Shown here: positions 9,227 to 16,735 of the stretch, piece after piece
Layout of the letters: each line of letters starts with the position of its first letter
Position numbering within the stretch: position 1 is the first letter of the stretch
NCBI RefSeq assembly: GCF_001185345.1
Contig: NZ_KQ236746.1
Location: forward strand, 209,553-273,552
Length of the DNA: 64,000 bases
Direction of reading: 5' to 3'
From: Dorea sp. D27
Lineage (GTDB): Bacteria > Bacillota > Clostridia > Lachnospirales > Lachnospiraceae
Notes under the pieces: generated by a model
What the model was told of the DNA's origin: nothing
Databases searched by the model: none
What the model saw: only the letters and a program-made list of their open reading frames with translations
Made by a program: the position numbers and the translations under genes

Positions 9227-10906
9227 CTAGCCGTTCCCGTATTTTTCTTCAAATTCTTCCGGCGTGACAGGCCTTGAGATATAATACCCCTGGATGCTGT
9301 CAGCATGCATGCTGCGTACCGTGTCCAGCTCATCAGCATACTCCACGCCTTCTACACAGACAGAGATTCCGATGCTGTGGCACAGATTGATTACCGCCTG
9401 TATGAAGGAACGGTTGAAAAAATGTTCTTTATCGTTGATCAAGGAGATAAACATACGGTCAATCTTGACGATATCCGCCAATGTCTGTGAAAGCATTCCA
9501 AGAGAAGAATAGCCCGTCCCGAAATCATCCATGGCGATACATATGTCAATATCCTGCAGGCGCTGGAACGTAGTTTTCAAGGTCGGCATATCGGTCACAA
9601 AATAGCTTTCCGTCATCTCGAGTACGATGTGTCTGGCAGGAAGGTCATATTTTTTCAGCAGCTCCTCTACATAAGATACAAAGTCATCTTCAATTATCTG
9701 CACGTAGGATACATTGATATTCATGACAAAGTCAGGCCATCTGGCAATCCATTTCCTGCACGTGCAGAAAGCCTTATCAAGTACCCATTTGCCGACAGTT
9801 ACGATATTTCCGCTGGATTCCAGGAGTGGTATGAATTCCGCCGGCCCTACTTTTTCCACCTTAGGCGAATGCCAGCGCAGCAGGGCTTCCGCTCCTTTCA
9901 GCCTAAGCTCCTCTGACCGGACGAGCGGCTGATACACGACAGAAAAACCTTCCATGCCGTTCATCACGCACCGCTGCAGCTCATTCGTCAGCTCCATAAT
10001 GTACAGGTTGGACTGAAGAAGGCCCGGAGTAAACGCGGTGCACATGTTCTTGCCCTTCTTCTTGGATGCTTCCAGTGCGCTCATGGCGCATTTGATGAGG
10101 TCAAGGTAGTTGTCCGCATCCGTGCCGAGCATGGCTATGCCGGCTGAGATCGTGCAGTAGTAGGAGATGCCGTCAATCTCGTGTTCTTTATTGGCATAGA
10201 TATGTATCTTGGAATATAAGCTATACATGTCCTCGAGCGTGGCCTCCGGACAGAAGACAGCGCCTTCGTCTCCGTCGAACCGGAAGATTTCTGCCTTATG
10301 CGGTATCATATGCTGGATATCCTGAGCAATCTTGCGAAGTACGGAATCGCCGAAGGTATGGTTTTTTAAATTGTTGATCCGCTTGAAATCATCAATCCCA
10401 AGCAAAAGGAACCCTCCGGCGGTATTGCCAAGGTTCAGATATGCTTCGATATGGTTCTTGCATTCTTCCTGGGTGAAGAGCCCGGTCGTCCGGTCCATCT
10501 TTCCCTTGCTGCCGACCGGAGTGACGACTCCTGCGAACATGGTGGGTTTGCCGCTTTCATCCCTGGACAGCAGGCCGCGGCAGCAGACCCAGATATATTC
10601 GTTCTTCTTGTTCAAAATCTGGTATTCTACATTGTGCATATCAGTATACCCTGACAGCATCTCATCGATAGAGTCATAATAACGCTTCTTGTCCTTCTCG
10701 TGTATAAGCTCACCCCAAAGAGGTATGAGCCCCGGCACGAGCCGCCCGGGCAGGTCAAAATCACGAACCATGTTCTCGGACACAAGAGCGGTATCCGTCG
10801 ACATATCCACGATATAGATATAATCTTCGGTACTTTTGACGATGGCATTATAGAAAGCATCTGTATCTATATGAAATGAATCAGGTATGCGTTCATGATG
10901 TTTCAT
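9227..10906 (-). CDS. PAS-GGDEF-EAL protein, probable c-di-GMP phosphodiesterase
   Basis: A 559-residue cytoplasmic protein. A PAS-like sensor covers about residues 15-140. The GGDEF domain (about 145-300) is degenerate: the signature reads DGDEG instead of GGDEF, so it probably cannot make c-di-GMP and may bind GTP as a regulator. The EAL domain (about 305-555) keeps the expected catalytic set: EALLRW, MNINVS, LEMTES, DDFGTGYSSLG, KIDRMF, EGVE and QGYYISRP. Hydrolysis of c-di-GMP to pGpG is the likely activity. It is the first gene of a two-gene unit with the cyclase at 7635-9185, pairing a likely eraser with a likely writer. The start has AGGGAGGG upstream and a good promoter at 10942-10970. 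Confidence 0.9.
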   Translation of the reverse strand: MKHHERIPDSFHIDTDAFYNAIVKSTEDYIYIVDMSTDTALVSENMVRDFDLPGRLVPGLIPLWGELIHEKDKKRYYDSIDEMLSGYTDMHNVEYQILNKKNEYIWVCCRGLLSRDESGKPTMFAGVVTPVGSKGKMDRTTGLFTQEECKNHIEAYLNLGNTAGGFLLLGIDDFKRINNLKNHTFGDSVLRKIAQDIQHMIPHKAEIFRFDGDEGAVFCPEATLEDMYSLYSKIHIYANKEHEIDGISYYCTISAGIAMLGTDADNYLDLIKCAMSALEASKKKGKNMCTAFTPGLLQSNLYIMELTNELQRCVMNGMEGFSVVYQPLVRSEELRLKGAEALLRWHSPKVEKVGPAEFIPLLESSGNIVTVGKWVLDKAFCTCRKWIARWPDFVMNINVSYVQIIEDDFVSYVEELLKKYDLPARHIVLEMTESYFVTDMPTLKTTFQRLQDIDICIAMDDFGTGYSSLGMLSQTLADIVKIDRMFISLINDKEHFFNRSFIQAVINLCHSIGISVCVEGVEYADELDTVRSMHADSIQGYYISRPVTPEEFEEKYGNG

Positions 10907-10941
10907 AGGTCCCTCCCTTTACACGAACAATCTTTAAATTC

Positions 10942-10970
10942 ATTGTAGAATACCGGGTATGTTAAATCAA
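10942..10970 (-). promoter_or_regulatory. Sigma-A-type promoter for the c-di-GMP gene pair
   Basis: Read on the minus strand: TTGATT, 17-base spacer, TACAAT; 36 bases before the start codon. Confidence 0.6.
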
Positions 10971-11012
10971 CTAAAAGTAGAAAAAATATACTGTTTGTGT
11001 AAAATATGGAAG

Positions 11013-12935
11013 CTATTCGTCGAATACTTCTATCTCCAGGTCTCCCTGGTACTTCCGCTCCATCTGGTGCCGGGCCTTCCGGTGCTCCACCGTGTCAAAG
11101 ATGATAGAGAAATCATAATCCTCAGGATACAGCTGGGAAGCAGCAACCTTCAGCTTCAGGCGTTTTTTGTTAATGACAAGCTTCTCTTTCTGTACCTGTA
11201 CGAGTACGTTACTGCGGCTGTCCGACGGCTGGATGACGATGCCAATCTTATTGTCCGGCAGAACGGTTACACTGTCACCTCTCGTGAAGCTGCCTTCCTG
11301 TACTGCCACGGGCTTCATATGATCAACAGGCTTCAAGTGCGGGGCAGATATCCTGCGAAATGGTTCGGATGCCCCATGGTCCTTAAGTTCGGCGATGATA
11401 TGTTCCGCACGCGGACCGTAAGCTTCTTTGGCCGCAGCGGCCAGCATGGCTTCGGGCACACCGAGCCGCTTGGCGATATACAGTGCGCAGCTGTCGCCGG
11501 ATTCACCGATGGTGAGGCGGTAGAGCGGTTTTAATGTTTCCTTGTCGAATTCCATACGGGCATTGGCGATATCGGGGTGGTGACCCGCGTATTCCTTAAC
11601 CTCCGGATAGTGGGTCGTCACAAAGAACAAGGCGCCGCTTTTGCGCAGCTCTTCCAGGATAGAGATGGCAATCCCCATGCCCTCGGCAGGATCCGTGCCG
11701 GAACCGAGCTCATCCATGACGACAAGGCTGTCCTTTGTCACTCTTTTTAAGATATCCAGCACATTTTTGATATGCGCCGAGAAGGTGGACAGATTGTCTG
11801 CGATATTCTGCCCGTCCCCGATGTCGCACAGAATCTGGTTATTCATTGCAACGTCGGCAGACGTACATGGGACATGGAGGCCTGCGCATGCCATGGCGCT
11901 TACGAGGGCAACGGTCTTAAGGGCGACCGTCTTCCCTCCGGTGTTCGGTCCGGTTATGACAATGCCGTTTGTGCCGCGGCCGGCCTCGAAGTCGAGCGGC
12001 ACGCACGTCTCCTTTTCCAGCATCGGATGCCGTGCGCCAGTGATGGAGATATAACGGTCAAGGTTGATGGCCGGTTCTGACGCATCCATATCAAGGCTTA
12101 GCTTTGCCTTGGCAAATACAAAGTCGAGGACGGCGATGACACGTACGTCTTCTTTTAAAGCCTCCTCATGCCGGGCAATCTGCTCGAGCAGCTCGTAGAG
12201 CACCCTGCGTTCCTCGGAATCTTCCTGGATTTTCAACACTTCCAGATCTTCCCGGAGGGAAGCGACAGACTCAGGTTCAATGAACAGGGTTGCACCGGAA
12301 GATGATTTATCTACGACACTGCCGGCTACTTTCGCACGGCATTCCTTACGGACCGGAATACAGAGCCGCCCATTTCGCTGGACGATAAAAGAATCGCTGG
12401 CGCAGGCGCCGGCAGCTTTCAGCGCGCGGGAGGCCTTCTCGCTGATCTTCTCTTCTGCGTGCTGGATCTGCCGCCTGATATCCTTCAGATATCCGGAGGC
12501 ATAGTCGTCCACACGTCCTGCACGGATACAGCGTTCTATATTCTCCTTCAGTTCCTCGGGAAGATACAGGTTGTCATTGTAGAAAGCAATCCGTATGTGT
12601 TGTTCCTCTCCTTTTTTCAGATAGAGCTTCAGACGGCGCACAGCATTGAGGAAAAGTCCCATCTCCTCGAGCTGTTCAGGCAGGAGCAGCTCTCCAATCA
12701 CCGCCTTTTCTATAAACGCTTCGATGTGTTCCATAGCAGGAAGAGGCGGCAGTCCAAGCAGCTCAACCATATCACGTGCCTGTGTCGTCTCACGCATGTT
12801 TTTGCGCAGCTCTGACTCAGACAGGAAGGGGTGGAGGGAACGTATCCGTTCTTTGGCACGGGCGGTAAGGGCACAGTCTGCCAGTTTTCCTGTGATTTCA
12901 TAATATCCGATGGTTTCTAATGATTTATTGTACAT
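11013..12935 (-). CDS. MutS2-like DNA-binding ATPase lacking the Smr domain
   Basis: A MutS-family ATPase, closest in layout to MutS2, which acts on recombination intermediates or stalled ribosomes rather than mismatches. The start is the ATG at 12935, because AAAGGAAT sits 6 bases upstream; in-frame codons further up lie inside structured leader RNA. That gives 640 residues. The N-terminal core and clamp helices (1-300) lead to the ATPase with Walker A GPNTGGKT (near 350), Walker B VVMDELGSGTDPAEG (near 430) and VTTHYPEVKEYA. MutS2 normally has about 780 residues and ends with a Smr nuclease domain. Here the protein ends about 100 residues after a KOW-like segment (RGDSVTVLP) and no Smr motif is seen. 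Confidence 0.85.
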   Translation of the reverse strand: MYNKSLETIGYYEITGKLADCALTARAKERIRSLHPFLSESELRKNMRETTQARDMVELLGLPPLPAMEHIEAFIEKAVIGELLLPEQLEEMGLFLNAVRRLKLYLKKGEEQHIRIAFYNDNLYLPEELKENIERCIRAGRVDDYASGYLKDIRRQIQHAEEKISEKASRALKAAGACASDSFIVQRNGRLCIPVRKECRAKVAGSVVDKSSSGATLFIEPESVASLREDLEVLKIQEDSEERRVLYELLEQIARHEEALKEDVRVIAVLDFVFAKAKLSLDMDASEPAINLDRYISITGARHPMLEKETCVPLDFEAGRGTNGIVITGPNTGGKTVALKTVALVSAMACAGLHVPCTSADVAMNNQILCDIGDGQNIADNLSTFSAHIKNVLDILKRVTKDSLVVMDELGSGTDPAEGMGIAISILEELRKSGALFFVTTHYPEVKEYAGHHPDIANARMEFDKETLKPLYRLTIGESGDSCALYIAKRLGVPEAMLAAAAKEAYGPRAEHIIAELKDHGASEPFRRISAPHLKPVDHMKPVAVQEGSFTRGDSVTVLPDNKIGIVIQPSDSRSNVLVQVQKEKLVINKKRLKLKVAASQLYPEDYDFSIIFDTVEHRKARHQMERKYQGDLEIEVFDE

Positions 12936-12956
12936 GTGAATATTCCTTTCTGTTAT

Positions 12957-13015
12957 TAAAATAAAAGACCACAGAAGCGCATCCGCCCTCTTCAAGGCAT
13001 ACGGCTTCTGTGGTC
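12957..13015 (-). terminator. Hairpin with T-run 22 bases before the MutS2-like start codon (possible attenuator)
   Basis: On the minus strand GACCACAGAAGC and GCTTCTGTGGTC form a perfect 12-bp stem, followed by TTTTATTTTA. It lies between the 6S-like RNA and the MutS2-like gene. No separate promoter is visible after it, so transcription of the gene would have to read through. Confidence 0.75.
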
Positions 13016-13040
13016 CGGGAAACAGACAGGCGGAGGAAAT

Positions 13041-13281
13041 AAAAAACACAGCCCTTACAAGCTGTGCATTCCATAGCATCCGTTCACTGTCTATATAAAC
13101 ATGAAAGCGTATGAATGTGTATCGTAAGGCGGATATACCGGTTGTTTCGGGCGCACCGGTATAAAGAGTACAATAGCCCAAAAGCCAGGGTACTCCGACA
13201 ACGTATTTATTTCGCTGTATATCCCTTCACTGACACAATTAACATACACTACCTCATTCATTGATTATTCTATGATATAAC
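13041..13281 (-). ncRNA. Probable 6S-like RNA (long rod with central bubble)
   Basis: On the minus strand, a transcript from the consensus promoter at 13288-13315 folds as a single rod of about 200 bases. From outside in I can pair CCGTT/AACGG, GTGTATG/CATACGC, TGTGTC/GATACA, GGATATAC/GTATATCC, GTTGT-CGG/CCG-ACAAC and GAGTAC/GTACTC. Between the GGATATAC and GTTGT pairs the 5' strand has about 14 unpaired bases and the 3' strand only two, like the central bubble of 6S RNA. The rod is followed by a separate terminator, CACAGC/GCTGTG plus TTTTTT, ending near 13041. 6S RNA binds the housekeeping RNA polymerase and lowers transcription in stationary phase. The call rests on structure and length only. 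Confidence 0.55.
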
Positions 13282-13287
13282 GGGTTC

Positions 13288-13315
13288 ATTATAACATATG
13301 GGATAAAGTTGTCAA
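13288..13315 (-). promoter_or_regulatory. Consensus sigma-A promoter of the 6S-like RNA
   Basis: On the minus strand TTGACA, 16-base spacer, TATAAT: both boxes match the consensus perfectly. Start of transcription is expected near 13281. Confidence 0.85.
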
Positions 13316-13374
13316 CCGGAAAAGTGGTTTTACATAATATTGGCATGCAATTACAGAAGATTGGGGTATAGCAA

Positions 13375-13404
13375 GTCATACTCGTTCGCCCCCCTGCATA
13401 GATT
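13375..13404 (+). promoter_or_regulatory. Candidate sigma-E-type sporulation promoter for spoIIID
   Basis: GTCATACT, 14 bases, CATAGATT resembles the mother-cell sigma-E consensus (ATA-type -35, CATA-type -10). spoIIID is sigma-E dependent in Bacillus. Matching is by eye. Confidence 0.45.
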
Positions 13405-13434
13405 GTAAAAACAAATTGTGCAGGGGTTATTTAT

Positions 13435-13725
13435 ATGAAAGATTATATTCAGGAACGAGCAGTAGAGATTGCGTACTATATCATTGAGCACCAGGCCACG
13501 GTGCGGCAGACGGCAAAGCAGTTTGGCGTTAGCAAATCCACCATACATAAGGATGTGACAGAGCGCCTTCTGCAGATCAATCCGGCTCTGGCCAACCAGG
13601 CGCGCAAGGTGCTGGACATGAACAAGTCTGAGCGCCATATCCGCGGCGGGATGGCTACGCGTGAAAAGTATCTGCATAGCCGCCACGATGAGGGACAATG
13701 CGTTCATAGTGAAAGTATGGTATAA
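13435..13725 (+). CDS. spoIIID: Stage III sporulation transcriptional regulator SpoIIID
   Basis: Mother-cell DNA-binding protein that modulates sigma-E genes and helps switch to sigma-K during spore formation. It has 96 residues, slightly longer than the usual 80-93. The N-terminus MKDYIQERAVEIAYYIIE is family-typical. The helix-turn-helix reads TVRQTAKQFGVSKSTIHKDV, then the basic C-terminal helix follows. GCAGGGG precedes the ATG by 8 bases and is one arm of a perfect 8-bp inverted repeat (CCCCTGCA at 13391-13398, TGCAGGGG at 13419-13426). If transcribed from further upstream, that repeat could mask the ribosome site. It shows the organism comes from an endospore-forming lineage. Confidence 0.95.
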   Translation: MKDYIQERAVEIAYYIIEHQATVRQTAKQFGVSKSTIHKDVTERLLQINPALANQARKVLDMNKSERHIRGGMATREKYLHSRHDEGQCVHSESMV

Positions 13726-13775
13726 TACATACATATACTGAAACGGGCTTGTATACGAATGAAGGAGATACGGAA

Positions 13776-15017
13776 TTGAGAAGAACAGGAACGTCTGCAT
13801 CTGTAATTCTGATCTGTCTGCTTGTGGTGGCTCTTGCGGCAGGCAGTATTACGGGATGTAAAAAGGAAGAAAAAGCAGAAACGAAGGAGAAGGCAGAGCT
13901 TGTCCTCTGGCATTACTGGGACCTTCCGCATCAAAGGAGAACGCTGGAAGCGCTTGTAGACGACTATAATCAATCCCAGGATGACGTCCGGGTTAAGACA
14001 AGGTATATACCTGACGCGGACTTCAAGAAAGAGCTTGCGCTAAGTATGGCGGACGGTAATACGCCGGACATCGCGCTCGTTGATTCCGTCGATTTCCAGT
14101 TTTTTAATTCTATGCAGCCGTTCGTGGATCTGACGGATGACATAGAAGAGCTCGGGCAGTATCTGCCGGCGGCGGTGGAGCCGTGTACGGCAGAGGGGCG
14201 CACGCTCGGGCTTCCTGCGGGACTTAACTGTACCGCACTGTTTTATAACGCAGATATGTTTGAAGCAGCAGGCCTGTCCGTTCCCGGAACCTGGGAAGCA
14301 TTCTACGATGCAGCACGTCTGCTTACGACGGATGATATCTGCGGATACGCCCAGATTGCACTCAAGGGTGAGGAGAGTCTGTACGCATTCCTTCCGATTC
14401 TATGGTCTATGGGAGGAGATGTGGATGCGATAGATTCTCCGGAGAGCAGACAGGCTTTTGAACTTCTTAGGAAGATGGCCCGCAGCGGTTATCTCGGCAA
14501 AGAGAGCATCAGCCTGACCGGATCAGATCTGGCAGGGCAGTTCGCGGACGGAAAGGTGGCAATGATGTTCAACAGCATCATGATGGCTGATCATATACGC
14601 GAACGGAATCCAGAGCTGGATTTTGGGATGACATATCTTCCGTCGGACGGTGAGAGAGTATCTGCGGTTGGCGGAGAGATTTTCGGCGTGATGGAGGGGG
14701 ATAATGAAAAGGCTTCTGTTGCGTTTTTAAGATATATAAGTGAGGTGGACAGGCTTTCCTCCTATATAGACGGGCTGGGGCTTCTGGCACCAAGGAAGGA
14801 TGTCATGGACAGGCAGTTCGCCGGCGACGCGCTTCTGCGCGGGGGTGCCGATATCTTCAAGACAGCCAGGATGCGGGAAATCAGTCCGGAATGGCCCCGC
14901 GTATCCGCCGTCATTGCAGAGGCCATCGATGAGGCCATCGCTGGCGGCAAGAGCGTAGAAACGATATTGGATGAAACGAGCGGCGCCATCCGGGGTATCA
15001 GGGAGGGTGCGCGATGA
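13776..15017 (+). CDS. Extracellular solute-binding lipoprotein, family 1 (sugar type)
   Basis: Surface lipoprotein that probably binds an oligosaccharide. I choose TTG at 13776 because AAGGAG lies 8 bases upstream; the longer frame from 13749 lacks this. The 413-residue product begins MRRTG, has a hydrophobic signal and lipobox ITGC (Cys near residue 28), then KKEEKAETKEKAELVLWHYWD, typical of family 1 binding proteins. The fold's MFNSIMMADHI segment is in the second half. No ABC permease or ATPase gene is next to it. Its stop overlaps the start of the sensor kinase by 4 bases, so it may serve as a ligand-sensing partner of the kinase and not only as a transporter component. Confidence 0.85.
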   Translation: MRRTGTSASVILICLLVVALAAGSITGCKKEEKAETKEKAELVLWHYWDLPHQRRTLEALVDDYNQSQDDVRVKTRYIPDADFKKELALSMADGNTPDIALVDSVDFQFFNSMQPFVDLTDDIEELGQYLPAAVEPCTAEGRTLGLPAGLNCTALFYNADMFEAAGLSVPGTWEAFYDAARLLTTDDICGYAQIALKGEESLYAFLPILWSMGGDVDAIDSPESRQAFELLRKMARSGYLGKESISLTGSDLAGQFADGKVAMMFNSIMMADHIRERNPELDFGMTYLPSDGERVSAVGGEIFGVMEGDNEKASVAFLRYISEVDRLSSYIDGLGLLAPRKDVMDRQFAGDALLRGGADIFKTARMREISPEWPRVSAVIAEAIDEAIAGGKSVETILDETSGAIRGIREGAR

Positions 15018-16735
15018 AGAGAGAGAGAACGCTGCGCCAGAAGCTGACCCCGTTCTTCTTCCTGGCGGTAGCCATACCAATCATCATATTTGCCTGCCTG
15101 TCGATGTACAGGCTGGAACGGAGCATACGGGCAAGCCTGGACAGGCAGATAGCCGGCAACATGAATAAGGCGGACCAGTGTCTGGACATGGTGCTCGACA
15201 AATACGGCACGCTGCTCTATGACCTGTGTACGGATGATGAAGTAATCTCCCTTGTGGAGGAAATCAACCGGAACCAGGACGGGCTGGAGGTAAACAGCAA
15301 TTATCTGCGGCGTGAACTGAGCCATATCTGCAACCGCAACAGAGGTATCGAGGGCATTACGGTCATCACGGCAGAGGGAAGGACGATCTATTATGACCAT
15401 CTGTCTGCCTCGTCTGCAGGCAGTTCGTGGGCGTCGGAGGTCACAGCCCCCGCTGTCACGGAAGGGCCGGTGTACGAAGGGATAACGGAGCCGGTCACTT
15501 CAGGTAAGGAGAGCGTTTATATGCTGCGCATAGCACGGCGGCTCGTGGATTACGAGGATATCCACAAAGAAGTCGGAACGGTCGTCATGAGCATGAATGA
15601 GGATCTGCTCACAGAAGCGCTGGATGCGTGGGACATTGCGGAAAACTATCTTGTACACGACAATCTTATCATCAGCGCACCAGACAATAATGACATCGGA
15701 AAAACTATAGATGAGATCAAGAAGGAAGAATATGAATATACGTCAGTGGTAAATGAAAGGACCGGTTTTACGATATACAATCGGCAGTCGCTGAAGGCAT
15801 ACCATGACACGTTTTATGAGCAGGGAATCTTCTGGCTGCTCATAACCGCGGCGGCGGTCGGCATCGTATTCGTACTCGTCTATGTGCTTACGAGGCCGTA
15901 CCTGAAAGAGATCGACACGATTGCAGATGCCATGAATGAGGTGGAACAGGGCAATTTCAGAACAGAGGTGGCGGTCAATGATAAGATGCCGGTTGAGATA
16001 CGTAAAATCTGCAACGGCTTTAATGAGATGGTAAAGCACATCGAGATGCTGATTGAGCAGGTGAAAGCGGCAATTCTGGAACAGAAGAATGCGGAGCTGT
16101 CCGCACTGGAGGCCCAGATTGATCCACATTTCCTCTATAATACGCTGGACACCATCAACTGGAAGGCGATTGAAAGAGGCGAATTTGAAATCAGCGAGAT
16201 GGTTGGCGCGCTGGCGGATATCCTGAGGTACACGGTAAAAAATGCCGGTGGCGAGACGTCTATGGAGCAGGAGCTGTACTGGCTGCGCCAGTATATCATA
16301 CTGCAGAGCGCCAAGGCAGGCAAAGAGATACTCGTCCGGCTGGATGTACCGGACAGCCTGAGAGGATGCCGCATACATAAGCTGCTGCTGCAGCCTTTTG
16401 TGGAAAATGCCATCAAGCACGGAATGAAGCGCAAAGAAGGGGAGTGCAGGATTGACATCTCCATGCACGGTACGGAACATCAGATACACATCATTATAAC
16501 GGACAATGGAACCGGAATGGACACTTCCACGCTTGCAAGGCTCAACTCACAAGAATTTGAAAACGATACGGAATATGCCAGCAACCATCTTGGAATCACG
16601 AACGTCAGAAAGCGGCTCAGGCTATATTACGGGGAGCAGGCAGATGTCTATTTTGAAAGCAGGCCTGGCTCCTATACGAAGGTACATCTGTTTATTCCGG
16701 CGGTACCCGCCGGGGAAGGAGGAACACGGGCATGA
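15014..16735 (+). CDS. YesM/LytS-family sensor histidine kinase
   Basis: Membrane histidine kinase of 573 residues, probably sensing carbohydrate or cell-surface state. Transmembrane helix 1 is near residues 12-32, followed by an extracytoplasmic sensor of about 235 residues, helix 2 (near 272-295), a HAMP linker (TRPYLKEIDTIADAMNEVEQGNF), and the His_kinase domain with the phospho-accepting His in AQIDPHFLYNTLDTI (near 375). The ATPase has the N box PFVENAIKHG and DNGTGMD. It overlaps the binding protein gene upstream and the response regulator gene downstream by 4 bases each (ATGA-type junctions), so the three are translationally coupled. Confidence 0.9.
   Translation: MKRERTLRQKLTPFFFLAVAIPIIIFACLSMYRLERSIRASLDRQIAGNMNKADQCLDMVLDKYGTLLYDLCTDDEVISLVEEINRNQDGLEVNSNYLRRELSHICNRNRGIEGITVITAEGRTIYYDHLSASSAGSSWASEVTAPAVTEGPVYEGITEPVTSGKESVYMLRIARRLVDYEDIHKEVGTVVMSMNEDLLTEALDAWDIAENYLVHDNLIISAPDNNDIGKTIDEIKKEEYEYTSVVNERTGFTIYNRQSLKAYHDTFYEQGIFWLLITAAAVGIVFVLVYVLTRPYLKEIDTIADAMNEVEQGNFRTEVAVNDKMPVEIRKICNGFNEMVKHIEMLIEQVKAAILEQKNAELSALEAQIDPHFLYNTLDTINWKAIERGEFEISEMVGALADILRYTVKNAGGETSMEQELYWLRQYIILQSAKAGKEILVRLDVPDSLRGCRIHKLLLQPFVENAIKHGMKRKEGECRIDISMHGTEHQIHIIITDNGTGMDTSTLARLNSQEFENDTEYASNHLGITNVRKRLRLYYGEQADVYFESRPGSYTKVHLFIPAVPAGEGGTRA

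Noticed and set aside
12936..13281. T-box leader for the MutS2-like gene
   Set aside because: No T-box sequence of the AGGGTGG-ACCGCG kind and no specifier stem; a 6S-like rod plus terminators explain the region better.
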